DNA of 64,000 bases, taken from assembly GCF_030163795.1 (NCBI RefSeq), contig NZ_JASJOF010000005.1:1-64000 (forward strand). The letters run 5' to 3'. Positions 51,365 to 59,146 of this stretch are shown here, piece by piece (the stretch's first letter is position 1; the number at the start of each line of letters is the position of its first letter). This stretch comes from Roseicyclus marinus. Its GTDB lineage: Bacteria > Pseudomonadota > Alphaproteobacteria > Rhodobacterales > Rhodobacteraceae. The translations under genes and the position numbers were made by a program. A model generated the notes under the pieces. That model saw nothing but the letters and a program-made list of their open reading frames with translations. It did not search any database and was not told the origin of the DNA.

Positions 51365-52350
51365 TCCGCCCCGGCCCCCTGAACCTGATCACCGATGTCG
51401 CGGGCCTGCGCGTGGGCAATGCGCGGGATGACCGCATCAAGACAGGGGCGACGGTTCTGGTGGGCGACCGCCCCTTCACCGCCGCGGTCCATGTCATGGG
51501 CGGGGCACCCGGCACCCGCGAAACCGACCTTCTTGCCCCCGACAAACTTGTGCAGGAGGCCGATGCCCTTGTCCTCGCCGGTGGGTCCGCCTTCGGCCTC
51601 GATGCGGCCTCGGGCGTGGCCGATGCACTCCGCGCACAGGGGCGTGGCTTCGTCGTCGGCGACCAGACCGTCCCCATCGTACCGGGCGCGATCCTGTTCG
51701 ACCTCCTGAACGGCGGCGAGAAGGCGTGGACCGACAACCCCTACAAACCGCTCGGCGCAGCAGCCCTTGCCAATGCCACGAAGACCTTCACCCTCGGCTC
51801 CGAAGGGGCAGGCACCGGCGCACTTATCGCCGATCTCAAGGGCGGTCTCGGCTCCGCCTCCGCTATTTGGGAGGGGGTGACGGTCGGCGCCCTTGTCGCC
51901 GTCAATGCGCTGGGTCGCGTCACCGTCGGCGATGGGCCCCACTTCTGGGCCGCCCCCTTCGAGATGGGCGACGAATTCGGTGGGCTTGGCATGGCGCAGG
52001 GTTTCGACCCCCACGCCATTCCCCCGGTCAAGGGACACGAGACCCGCAACACCACCATCGCCATCGTCGCCACGGACGCCGCCCTGACGCAGGCACAAGC
52101 CACGCGCATGGCCATCGCCGCCCATGACGGCATGGCCCGCGCAATCTGGCCCAGCCACACACCGATGGATGGCGATATCGTCTTTGCCGCCGCCACCGGC
52201 GCGCGCTCCCTGCCCGATCCGGGGCGCGGCGCACTCATGCTGGGCCATCTGGCCGCCCTGTGCCTGGCCCGCGCCATCGCACGCGGGATCCACGCCGCCA
52301 CATCCGCGCCGGGCGACACCAAGCCGACATGGCACGATCGCTTCAGCTGA
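51361..52350 (+). CDS. P1 (S58) family peptidase, DmpA/BapA-like
   Basis: 329 residues. Self-processing Ntn-hydrolase fold. GPLNLITDVAGLRVGNARDDRIKTGATVLVG opens the family, and ADALVLAGGSAFGLDAASGV is a strong block. RNTTIAIVATDAALTQAQATRMAIAAHDGMARAIWP carries the autoproteolytic region with the nucleophilic Thr in ETRNTTIAIV. Characterised relatives release N-terminal beta-amino acids or D-alanine amides. It is the last gene of the ABC/ALDH cassette, followed by a strong terminator, and may hydrolyse the imported peptide-like substrate. Confidence 0.9.
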   Translation: MIRPGPLNLITDVAGLRVGNARDDRIKTGATVLVGDRPFTAAVHVMGGAPGTRETDLLAPDKLVQEADALVLAGGSAFGLDAASGVADALRAQGRGFVVGDQTVPIVPGAILFDLLNGGEKAWTDNPYKPLGAAALANATKTFTLGSEGAGTGALIADLKGGLGSASAIWEGVTVGALVAVNALGRVTVGDGPHFWAAPFEMGDEFGGLGMAQGFDPHAIPPVKGHETRNTTIAIVATDAALTQAQATRMAIAAHDGMARAIWPSHTPMDGDIVFAAATGARSLPDPGRGALMLGHLAALCLARAIARGIHAATSAPGDTKPTWHDRFS

Positions 52351-52353
52351 ACG

Positions 52354-52385
52354 AAAAAACCCCGGATCGTCGATCCGGGGTTTTT
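52354..52385. terminator. Bidirectional intrinsic terminator
   Basis: A-run, CCCCGGATC (52360-52368), loop GTC, GATCCGGGG (52372-52380), T-run (52381-52385). It lies between the convergent P1 peptidase and atpF genes, with A and T tracts that serve both strands. Confidence 0.92.
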
Positions 52386-52407
52386 CTCGTCTCTCGATGC
52401 GCGGCGC

Positions 52408-52983
52408 TCAGTGCAGGCGGCTCTCCACCTGCGCGATGGCATCGTCGATGAACCCGTTGGCCTGCGATGCGCCAAGGCTCTTGGTCAGCGTTTCGGCAGC
52501 GGCGGCGATGGCCACCTCGACCGCGCGGTTGCGAACCGAACGCACGGCCTTGTCCTCGGCGCTGGCGATCTGCTCTTCGGCAGCGGCCAAACGGCGCGCG
52601 ATGGATTTCTCCAGATCGGCCCGCGCCTGTGCCGCAGCGGCCTCCGCATCGGCCTTGGCCTGCGCGACGATCCGGTCGGCTTGGTCGGCCACTTCGCGGC
52701 TCTTGCGCTCGTAGGAAGCCAGCAGGCTCTGGGCTTCATCACGCAGCGCGCGCGCCTCGTCCAGATCGGCCTTGATGCCTTCGGCCCGCTTGTCGAGCAT
52801 GCCACCCAGCATCGCGGGCACGTTGAAGTAGAAGATGATGGCCAGAAACAGCAAAAAGCCGATCAGGACCACGAAATCGGTATTGCCCAGCGAAGGGTCG
52901 AACAACCCGTGGGGCTTGTCCTCAGCGGCAAGCGCCACACCGGGAACAAGGAAAAGGCTCACCGCCAGAAGGTTCTTCATCAT
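52408..52983 (-). CDS. atpF: F0F1 ATP synthase subunit B
   Basis: 191 residues, stator subunit b. A possible signal-like or leader segment (MKNLLAVSLFLVPGVALA) precedes the transmembrane helix FVVLIGFLLFLAIIFYFNVPAMLG. A long charged coiled coil (about 60-170, rich in Glu, Ala, Arg) follows and connects to F1 in the cytoplasm. It is last in the cluster, 3 bases after subunit B', and ends at a strong terminator. F1 genes are not in the window, as expected for the split operon of this group. Confidence 0.94.
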   Translation of the reverse strand: MMKNLLAVSLFLVPGVALAAEDKPHGLFDPSLGNTDFVVLIGFLLFLAIIFYFNVPAMLGGMLDKRAEGIKADLDEARALRDEAQSLLASYERKSREVADQADRIVAQAKADAEAAAAQARADLEKSIARRLAAAEEQIASAEDKAVRSVRNRAVEVAIAAAAETLTKSLGASQANGFIDDAIAQVESRLH

Positions 52984-52986
52984 GGC

Positions 52987-53523
52987 TTACCCTTTCACAC
53001 GCGCTGAAACGGCGTTGGCGATGGCATCGGCATCGACCGAGGCGCCCGGCGCGACCGCTGCGGCGATATCGCCCGCGATCGACTTGGCGACCTCCTCGAT
53101 GCTCTGCACCGCACCGGCCTGAATCTCGGCGATGCGCGCTTCGCTCTCGGCGGCCTTGGCGGCAATCTCGGCATCCGCCTTGGCGATGGCCTCGTTCAGA
53201 TCGGCCTGGATGCCCGCGCGGGTCTCCTCGGCGATCTTCTGCGCTTCGGTGCGCGCATCGGCCAATGCCTTGTTGTAGGCGGCTTCGGCCTCGACGGCCT
53301 TCCGCTTCAGATCCTCGGCCGCGGCCAGATCATTGGTCAGCGTGCCCTGCCGCTCGGCCAGAACCGCAGCGATCCGGGGCAGCGCGACGCGGCTCAGGAT
53401 GAAATAGATGGCGACCAACGACACCACCAGCCAGAAGATCTGGTTGGGGAACGTGTCGAATGCGAGTTGCGGGATACCCGCCTCACCGCCTGCGGCGGCA
53501 CCCGTGCTGGCGACCTCGGCCAT
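52987..53523 (-). CDS. atpF': F0F1 ATP synthase subunit B'
   Basis: 178 residues, the second b-type stator subunit found in phototrophic and related alphaproteobacteria. One transmembrane helix ([22 protein letters not shown]) is followed by a coiled coil (about 55-150) of Glu/Ala-rich heptads. ATG 53523 follows AGGAGG by 7 bases; a longer in-frame start at 53574 is not supported. It pairs with atpF as a b/b' heterodimer. Confidence 0.93.
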   Translation of the reverse strand: MAEVASTGAAAGGEAGIPQLAFDTFPNQIFWLVVSLVAIYFILSRVALPRIAAVLAERQGTLTNDLAAAEDLKRKAVEAEAAYNKALADARTEAQKIAEETRAGIQADLNEAIAKADAEIAAKAAESEARIAEIQAGAVQSIEEVAKSIAGDIAAAVAPGASVDADAIANAVSARVKG

Positions 53524-53609
53524 GAAATTCCTCCTGGAACCGGAAACCCACCGGAGCGTCGCACCAAATGGCAACGCCCCGGCCGTAAGGATGATGGGTC
53601 GTCAGGTGC

Positions 53610-53846
53610 TCAGACGGCGAACATCAGCAGAAGCGCGACGAGGAACGAGAAGATCCCCAGTGCTTCCGCGAAGGCGATGCCGATGAAGAGCGTCGCGGTC
53701 TGACCGGCCGCAGCCGACGGATTGCGCAGCGCGCCCGCGAGGAAGTTGCCGGCCACGTTGCCGACACCCAGTGCCGCCAGACCAGCGCCCAGACCTGCAA
53801 TGCCTGCGCCGACGAACTGGCCGAGTTGTGCGATATCGCCTTCCAT
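53610..53846 (-). CDS. atpE: F0F1 ATP synthase subunit c
   Basis: 78 residues, the proton-carrying ring subunit. Two transmembrane helices; the first has the glycine-rich packing motif [31 protein letters not shown]. The essential carboxylate is Glu61 in [24 protein letters not shown] upstream is the ribosome site. It lies between atpB and atpF', with 86 bases to the latter and 67 to the former. A hairpin repeat occurs just upstream. Confidence 0.96.
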   Translation of the reverse strand: MEGDIAQLGQFVGAGIAGLGAGLAALGVGNVAGNFLAGALRNPSAAAGQTATLFIGIAFAEALGIFSFLVALLLMFAV

Positions 53847-53881
53847 GATGGTATCTCCTTACGTTGGAAGTTCGAGAAATC

Positions 53882-53906
53882 CGTAGGGTGGGCAATGCTG
53901 CCCACC
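53882..53906. repeat. Hairpin repeat CGTAGGGTGGGCA/TGCCCACC, copy 1
   Basis: GGTGGGCA (53887-53894), loop ATGC, TGCCCACC (53899-53906), preceded by CGTAG. It lies between atpB and atpE. The same CGTAGGGTGGG..CCCACC layout occurs at 61615-61635. Possibly a mobile-like or processing repeat that adjusts relative mRNA levels of subunits a and c. Confidence 0.6.
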
Positions 53907-53913
53907 GCTGCGT

Positions 53914-54762
53914 TCAGTGATGCGGGTGCAATGCGTCCTTGAGGTAGACGCAGGTGAGAATGGTGAACACATAGGCCTGGATCGCGGCGACCAGCACCTC
54001 GAGGCCGTAGATTGCGATCACGCCAAAGACCGGCGCGATGCCCGCAAGGCCCAGCGCGCCCGCGAAACCCGCGAACACCTTGAGAACCGCGTGGCCCGCC
54101 ATGACCGCGCCCGCCAGTCGCACCGAATGGCTGACAGGGCGCACGCAGTACGAGATGACTTCGATGATCGCCAGAACCGGGCGCAGCACCAGCGGCGCCG
54201 AGCTGACCCAGAACAGGCTCAGGAAACCCGCGCCATTCTTGACGAAGCCGATGACCGTCACGCTGATGAACACCGTCAGCGCCAAGATCACCGTAACCGC
54301 GATATGCGAGGTGGGCGAAAAGCTCGTGGGGATCAGCGCAAGGAAGTTGGCGAACAGGATGAACAGGAAGGCCGTGAAGATGTAGGGGAAATACGGCAGC
54401 GCGTCCTTGCCCGCCACATCCTCGACCATCTTGCGGATGAAACCATAGGCCAATTCCGCCATCGACTGGCTGCGCGAGGGGATGACCGCGCGGCCCTTGG
54501 TGCCCATGACCATCAGCGCCACGATGGCAGCGATCGCCAGACCCATCCACAGCGTCGCATTGGTGGGCGTGTACCAGTGGATCGGGCCGTCACCGAACAG
54601 CGGCTTGACCTCGAACTGGTCCATCGGGTGGATCGCAAGGCTGCCGTAGCCGTCGGCATAGGCCAGACCGAACAGAACGGCCGCAACCGCGATCAGGACA
54701 TAGGCCACCATGCGACCCTTGCCGCCTGCCGAAGCCGAGGTGTTGGTGCTCTCGGTTGCCAC
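53914..54762 (-). CDS. atpB: F0F1 ATP synthase subunit A
   Basis: 282 residues with GTG start. Five or six transmembrane helices. The critical arginine lies in [26 protein letters not shown], and the preceding [24 protein letters not shown] is typical. The N-terminal region binds the [22 protein letters not shown] loop. GTG 54762 is 4 bases after the atpI stop; an ATG at 54810 would overlap atpI by 44 bases and add an Arg-rich leader, so it was rejected. Confidence 0.93.
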   Translation of the reverse strand: MATESTNTSASAGGKGRMVAYVLIAVAAVLFGLAYADGYGSLAIHPMDQFEVKPLFGDGPIHWYTPTNATLWMGLAIAAIVALMVMGTKGRAVIPSRSQSMAELAYGFIRKMVEDVAGKDALPYFPYIFTAFLFILFANFLALIPTSFSPTSHIAVTVILALTVFISVTVIGFVKNGAGFLSLFWVSSAPLVLRPVLAIIEVISYCVRPVSHSVRLAGAVMAGHAVLKVFAGFAGALGLAGIAPVFGVIAIYGLEVLVAAIQAYVFTILTCVYLKDALHPHH

Positions 54763-54766
54763 GTCG

Positions 54767-55105
54767 CTACCCCTTTTCCCGTTCCGCCGCAGCCGTCCCG
54801 GCCGCGTCACCCTGCTTGCGCTGGACCTCTTCGGCCGAGCGTATCATCGTCTTGATCCCGGCAATCAGGCCAAGGACCACGAAAATCACCATCAGCCACG
54901 GTCTGGTGCCCAACAGCACGTCCAACCCAAAGCCGATCCCGAACCCGATCCCCAAACCGGCGACCAGCTCGATCACCATCCGCCACGCCAGATGCGCTTG
55001 CGAATAATGCTCCCCCATGTGGTGTTCGGGCGCCTCGGCCTTGCGGGCCGCCGCGATCCGGGCCTCCAGAGCCCTCAACCGCTCCGCTTCGTCTGACCCG
55101 GACAT
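54767..55105 (-). CDS. atpI: AtpZ/AtpI family protein
   Basis: 112 residues. The N terminus is charged and helical ([35 protein letters not shown]). Two transmembrane segments with glycine-rich turns ([41 protein letters not shown]) follow, then a short charged tail. It is thought to assist c-ring assembly or Mg/Ca transport near ATP synthase. First gene of the F0 operon. Confidence 0.9.
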   Translation of the reverse strand: MSGSDEAERLRALEARIAAARKAEAPEHHMGEHYSQAHLAWRMVIELVAGLGIGFGIGFGLDVLLGTRPWLMVIFVVLGLIAGIKTMIRSAEEVQRKQGDAAGTAAAEREKG

Positions 55106-55289
55106 AACCTGAAACCCCCACGGGAATTCGGGCGGACGCTATGCCGGGCGCGCCGCAGAGTCAACGCACGCCGCAGCGCAGAGATTTCCAACCAAGATAT
55201 TGAATTAATTATAATTTCAACGGGTGCGTCAAATCGGTCATCCCGTCCGCCGGGGCCGCGCAGGCGCGTTTTGCCTCGACAGGCATATT

Positions 55290-55303
55290 CAACCGATCGG
55301 TTG
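55290..55303. promoter_or_regulatory. 14-bp palindromic operator of the ArsR gene
   Basis: CAACCGATCGGTTG, a perfect palindrome whose right half overlaps a -35-like TTGACG (55301-55306). With TCTACT (55323-55328) as -10, a transcript would start about at the ATG (55336). Location suggests autoregulation by the ArsR-type protein. Confidence 0.6.
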
Positions 55304-55335
55304 ACGATTGCGCGGGGCGGGGTCTACTGGCGCGC

Positions 55336-55674
55336 ATGGCCGCCTCGCTCGACACCGTCTTTGCAGCCCTCGCCGACCCGACCCGGCGCGAGATCCTGCG
55401 CATGTTGCTCGAGGATGACATGGCCGTGACCGATGTCGCCCATCCCTTCCAGATGTCGTTGGCAGCGATCTCCAAACACCTCGCCATCCTCGCCGCCGCG
55501 GGTTTGATCACCCAAGAAAAGAGGGGCCGGGTGAAATGGTGCAAACTCGAACCCGACGCGCTCAAACCTGCCTCGGTCTGGATGCAATCCTTCGGCCAGT
55601 TCGAGCCGGTCAACCTCGACGATTTCGAAGCCTTTCTCGAACGCGAACTCGGCACCGAAAGGGATGCAGACTGA
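55336..55674 (+). CDS. ArsR-family transcriptional regulator
   Basis: 112 residues. Winged helix: VFAALADPTRREILRMLLEDDMAVTDVAHPFQMSLAAISKHLAILAAAGLITQEKRGRVKWCKLEP. The recognition helix is SLAAISKHLAIL, and the wing follows. There are no metal-binding Cys pairs of the ArsR/SmtB type, so it belongs to the metal-independent group often paired with SRPBCC/Aha1 genes. The expected partner is not downstream here. A 14-bp palindrome overlaps its promoter. Confidence 0.92.
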   Translation: MAASLDTVFAALADPTRREILRMLLEDDMAVTDVAHPFQMSLAAISKHLAILAAAGLITQEKRGRVKWCKLEPDALKPASVWMQSFGQFEPVNLDDFEAFLERELGTERDAD

Positions 55675-55773
55675 CGCGCGTCACGCACCGCGATGCCTCA
55701 TCCCCGGCACCAATCCGAATAGGCCGCACAACGCCCGCCAGCACAGCCAGGGGCGCTCGCGCTCAGACCCGCC

Positions 55774-55848
55774 TCAGGCGATGCCCGCGAACCGCAGGAT
55801 GGCCAGTACGATGACGACGAGGCCGACAAGATAAATGATGCTTCTCAT
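55774..55848 (-). CDS. 24-residue single-helix membrane microprotein
   Basis: ATG 55848 to TGA 55774, 24 residues starting MRSIIYLVGLVVIVLAIL and ending RFAGIA. Nearly all residues form one membrane helix with charged ends (Arg2, Arg19). Similar tiny hydrophobic ORFs near this kind of position seem to recur in alphaproteobacteria. It lies 42 bases after the EamA permease gene on the same strand. A GATAAT -10-like box lies about 10-15 bases before the ATG. Confidence 0.55.
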   Translation of the reverse strand: MRSIIYLVGLVVIVLAILRFAGIA

Positions 55849-55890
55849 GGCGTCTGATTATCGCATCCCTTGCCGAAAGGCCATAACCCT

Positions 55891-56793
55891 CTAATCCTTC
55901 AGCAACAATCCCAGCGCTATCACCGTCAGGCCGATCCCGCCCAACACAAGAACGGGTGGCATCGGCTGGCCCAGCGCCAATTCCCACATCAACACCCAAC
56001 TCGGCGTGAGATAGGTATAGGCCATCACCTTGGAGGACGGCAGCCGCATGGATGCGAATTGCACGAGGAACACCGTCGTCGACGAGGCCGCGACCGCCGT
56101 ATAGGCCAGCGTCACCCAGACCAGCGGCCGCAGCGCCGCCCAATCCGTCGCCACGATCGCGCCCCAACCCCAGATCCCGATGATCAAGGCCGTCGCGGCC
56201 AGCGTCCAGAAGGTGAAGCTCAGGATCGGCTCACCCCGGTTGAGCACCCGCACCATGGGCGTGTAGGCCGCGTGCGCCATGCAGCCCCAGAAAAATATCG
56301 CCTCGCCCCGCCCGATCTCGAAGGCCATCAGCGCCGCAGGATCGGCGCGAAAGATCACCCAAAGCGCCCCAACCGCCCCCAGCATCAGCGCCAGACGGAT
56401 GCGCGCGCCCATGACCTGACGCAGCAAGATGTAGCCGAATACCCCGCTCATCACCGGCGTCAGCGTGAACACAGCCGCCGCAGACACCGGCGGCGCGGTC
56501 TTCAGCCCCACGAACATCGTCACGAAATAAAGCGCGAAGAACCCGCCAAGGATGCCGTAGCGCCATGGCGCGACAAAGGCCGCGCGCGTCGCCGCCACCT
56601 GCCCGCGCGCCACGATCACGACCCCCACCACCGTCGCCGCGATGACGAAACGCACGGCATTCAGCGCGGCGGGGTCGATCTCGTTGGCGACCTGACCGCC
56701 CAGCGAGAACGATCCCGCCACGAGGGCCGAGAACATCAGCATCGCCAGATGCCCGCGCCGGGCCTCGGCCGACGGCAGCGCCCCGCGCGTCAC
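55891..56793 (-). CDS. EamA/DMT family permease
   Basis: 300 residues beginning with GTG 56793, which overlaps the LysR stop (GTGA). Ten hydrophobic helices in two EamA repeats. FVGLKTAPPVSAAAVFTLTPVMSGVFGYILL is the repeat-1 signature and SSKVMAYTYLTPSWVLMWELALG the repeat-2 one. Substrate unknown. Longer starts inside the LysR gene (up to 57069) encode no matching hydrophobic sequence and were rejected. Probably controlled with the LysR regulator. Confidence 0.87.
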   Translation of the reverse strand: MTRGALPSAEARRGHLAMLMFSALVAGSFSLGGQVANEIDPAALNAVRFVIAATVVGVVIVARGQVAATRAAFVAPWRYGILGGFFALYFVTMFVGLKTAPPVSAAAVFTLTPVMSGVFGYILLRQVMGARIRLALMLGAVGALWVIFRADPAALMAFEIGRGEAIFFWGCMAHAAYTPMVRVLNRGEPILSFTFWTLAATALIIGIWGWGAIVATDWAALRPLVWVTLAYTAVAASSTTVFLVQFASMRLPSSKVMAYTYLTPSWVLMWELALGQPMPPVLVLGGIGLTVIALGLLLKD

Positions 56794-57680
56794 GGCGTAT
56801 CGACGCCCCAGGTTTTCACCTTGTCCTTCAGGAACCGCACGAAGGTCTGCACCTTGGCTGTCCGGTGCAGGTCCATGTGCGTGACAAGCCAGATCCGCGC
56901 CGACCAATCCTCCAGCGATGGCAGAACCTCCACCAGACCATCCGCGCCCTCGGTCTCCCATGTCGGAACAAATCCGATGCCCATCCCCGAAGTCACGGCC
57001 ACCTTGGCCGCCATCATCGACGTGGCGCGGAAATAGATCGAACTGGCCGGAACATGCTCGTTCAGCCACCGGAAATAGGGCGCGCGGGGCGTGTCCTCGA
57101 CCGTGCCGATGAACCGGTGATCCTCGACATTGCCGCGCTCCAGCGTCCCGAACCGGGCGACATAGCTTTTCGCGGCCATTAACCGGATCGTCTGGGTGAA
57201 AAACGGCTGCACCACGTTGTCGGGCTGATCGGGCAGCGCGCCCGCCCGGATCGCGACATGCGCCTCGCCATATTCCAGCCGGAACAGCCGGTGATCCGTC
57301 ATCAACCGCACCCGCAGGTCGGGATGCCGCTCCATGAATTCCCCGATCGCGGGCACGATCAGCGGCGACAACGCATCGAGCGAGGTCACAATCAATTCGC
57401 CCGTCACCTCGTCGCCGCGTCCCTTGATGCGGCCCGCAAGCTGCGTGAACTGGTCGTCGGTCTGCGCCGCGACATTCAGCAGGTCCTGCCCTGCTTCCGT
57501 CGGCGTGTATCCCCGCGCATGGCGCTGGAACAGCTTGGCCCCAAGCCGTCCTTCCAACGCGTCGATATGGCGGATGACGGTGGCATGATGCACCCCGAGT
57601 GCCTCGGCGGCACCCGACACAGTGCCGACCCGCGCAACCTGGTAGGCGGTCCGGATTTCGTCCCAGTGGTCAAAGGACAT
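56790..57680 (-). CDS. LysR family transcriptional regulator
   Basis: 296 residues. The N-terminal HTH (about 8-65) reads IRTAYQVARVGTVSGAAEALGVHHATVIRHIDALEGRLGAKLFQRHARGYTPTEAG. The C-terminal periplasmic-binding-like domain occupies about 90-290. It diverges from the azoreductase gene and is followed, with a 4-base overlap, by an EamA permease, the typical setting for a LysR regulator of either neighbour. A 22-bp dyad lies directly upstream of its start codon. Confidence 0.92.
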   Translation of the reverse strand: MSFDHWDEIRTAYQVARVGTVSGAAEALGVHHATVIRHIDALEGRLGAKLFQRHARGYTPTEAGQDLLNVAAQTDDQFTQLAGRIKGRGDEVTGELIVTSLDALSPLIVPAIGEFMERHPDLRVRLMTDHRLFRLEYGEAHVAIRAGALPDQPDNVVQPFFTQTIRLMAAKSYVARFGTLERGNVEDHRFIGTVEDTPRAPYFRWLNEHVPASSIYFRATSMMAAKVAVTSGMGIGFVPTWETEGADGLVEVLPSLEDWSARIWLVTHMDLHRTAKVQTFVRFLKDKVKTWGVDTP

Positions 57681-57702
57681 TTATGTGCGCCCTCTCACAT
57701 AA
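57681..57702. promoter_or_regulatory. LysR-site dyad between lysR and azoR
   Basis: TTATGTG (57681-57687), 8-base spacer, CACATAA (57696-57702): a perfect 7+7 inverted repeat fitting the T-N11-A idea of LysR boxes. It touches the LysR start codon (57680) and is 86 bases from azoR. It could mediate autorepression and activation of azoR. Confidence 0.6.
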
Positions 57703-57787
57703 CTGCCGCAGCTTGGGCAGATTGTGTCTCATTCTGCAAGGGACATCTTTCGCGGGCATACCTCCGACAAGCACAGGAAACCCTACC

Positions 57788-58378
57788 ATGCCCCAGCACA
57801 TTCTCCGCATCGACGCCTCCGCCCGCCGCGACGGTTCCGTGTCGCGCGACCTCGTGGACCGGATCATCGACCGGGCCGGCCCCCACACCATCGTCACGAC
57901 CCGCGATCTGGCCACCGGCCTGCCGCTCATCGACGAGGCGTGGATCCGCGCCAACCTGACCCCCGCCGACCGCCGCACCGATACCGACCGCGCCGCGCTC
58001 GCCCTGTCGGACAGGCTCATCGCCGAGCTTCAGGCCGCCGATACCCTCGTGATCGGCCTGCCGATCTACAATTTCGGCGTCCCCTCCGCCCTCAAGGCCT
58101 GGATCGACCTCGTCGCCCGTGCGGGCGTGACCTTCCGGTACAGCGAGGCCGGTCCGCGCGGCCTTCTCAGCGGCAAACGCGCCATCGTCGCTGTCGCCTC
58201 CGGCGGGACCGAGGCCGGGTCCGAGATCGACTTCGCCACGGGCTACCTGCGCCATGTGTTGGGCTTCATCGGCATCACCGATGTCAGCTTCGTCACCGCC
58301 GACCGACTGATGATCGACAATACGGGCTCCCTCGCATCGGCCGCCGCCCAGATCGACGCGCTCGACCTTGCGGCCTGA
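57788..58378 (+). CDS. azoR: FMN-dependent NADH-azoreductase / quinone reductase (AzoR family)
   Basis: 196 residues, flavodoxin-like fold. Features are LRIDASARRDGSVSRDLVDRI (FMN phosphate loop), GLPIYNFGVPSALKAWIDLVARAGVTFRYSEAGPRGLL (FMN isoalloxazine and dimer region) and AVASGGTEAGSEIDFATGYLRHVLGFIGI. It reduces quinones or azo compounds with NADH, protecting against electrophiles. Divergent LysR regulation is common for this family. ATG 57788 gives the expected start, with AAACCCT upstream and only a weak ribosome site. Confidence 0.92.
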   Translation: MPQHILRIDASARRDGSVSRDLVDRIIDRAGPHTIVTTRDLATGLPLIDEAWIRANLTPADRRTDTDRAALALSDRLIAELQAADTLVIGLPIYNFGVPSALKAWIDLVARAGVTFRYSEAGPRGLLSGKRAIVAVASGGTEAGSEIDFATGYLRHVLGFIGITDVSFVTADRLMIDNTGSLASAAAQIDALDLAA

Positions 58379-58420
58379 GCCCCCCTTTCCGGAACGGCGC
58401 GGCATGTTATCATCCTCTCC

Positions 58421-58987
58421 ATGTTCCGCTCCCTGATCCTGAGCGTCGCGCTCTGCCTACCGGGCGCGGCCAAGGCGCAATCATGCACCCTGGACTTCAC
58501 GATCACCGTGACCCAGGGCGTCGGCACCACGCGCCCCGGAACATCGCTTTCGGGCGAGGCGGAATTCACCCTCACCGGCCGCACCTTCCCCGGCGAGGGT
58601 GGTGCCGCCGTCCACCTCGCCCAAGGCGAGATGCGCCTCGGCCCCGACATCCGGGGCGAGGTCTGGGCGCTCGTCACCACCTCGGGCAACCCGGTGGCCG
58701 ACCTTCTGGCCGTCCATGCCCGCAACGTGACCGGCATGGATTTCGCAGGCATCGCCTATCGCGGCCCGATGACGATCAGCCTCTATGGCCACCCCGGCAG
58801 CCTGCCCGAGGCGCTTGTGCCCACCGATCAGGCCGCATGGGACGCGATGGACCTGCGCCGCAGCTTCGCGCTCCACGCGCAGGGCTATGACCGGCTCGGC
58901 GGCGATATCGCCAGCCTGACGCTGGCCTGCGACACCCCCGTCCCGATTGACAGCGCGGTGGAATCCGCCTATCCCGCCCGCCAATAG
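58421..58987 (+). CDS. Hypothetical secreted protein
   Basis: 188 residues. The signal peptide (about 1-20, MFRSLILSVALCLPGAAKA before QS) is followed by a beta-rich domain starting CTLDFTITVTQGVGTTRPGTSLSGEAEFTLTGR. Two cysteines (in QSCTLDF and LACDTPV) near the two ends of the mature protein may form a disulfide. No family recognised; the fold could be a beta-sandwich. It stands alone between azoR and ffh. Confidence 0.75.
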   Translation: MFRSLILSVALCLPGAAKAQSCTLDFTITVTQGVGTTRPGTSLSGEAEFTLTGRTFPGEGGAAVHLAQGEMRLGPDIRGEVWALVTTSGNPVADLLAVHARNVTGMDFAGIAYRGPMTISLYGHPGSLPEALVPTDQAAWDAMDLRRSFALHAQGYDRLGGDIASLTLACDTPVPIDSAVESAYPARQ

Positions 58988-59146
58988 CCGGAAAGCGCCA
59001 GCTTCCCGGTCCCGTGTTCCATCATGGGATCGCCCCCCGTCAGCGAGGTTTCGCCCACGGGGGCAAATGCCGTTTGGGCTTGGCGCATCTCCGGCCGCTC
59101 CTTACCTCAAGGGGCAGACCGAGATTGATGAAAGGGGCCAAGGCCC

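Noticed and set aside
58988-59146. 4.5S/SRP RNA gene upstream of ffh
   Set aside because: The conserved SRP RNA tetraloop and asymmetric-loop sequence is not visible in the gap.
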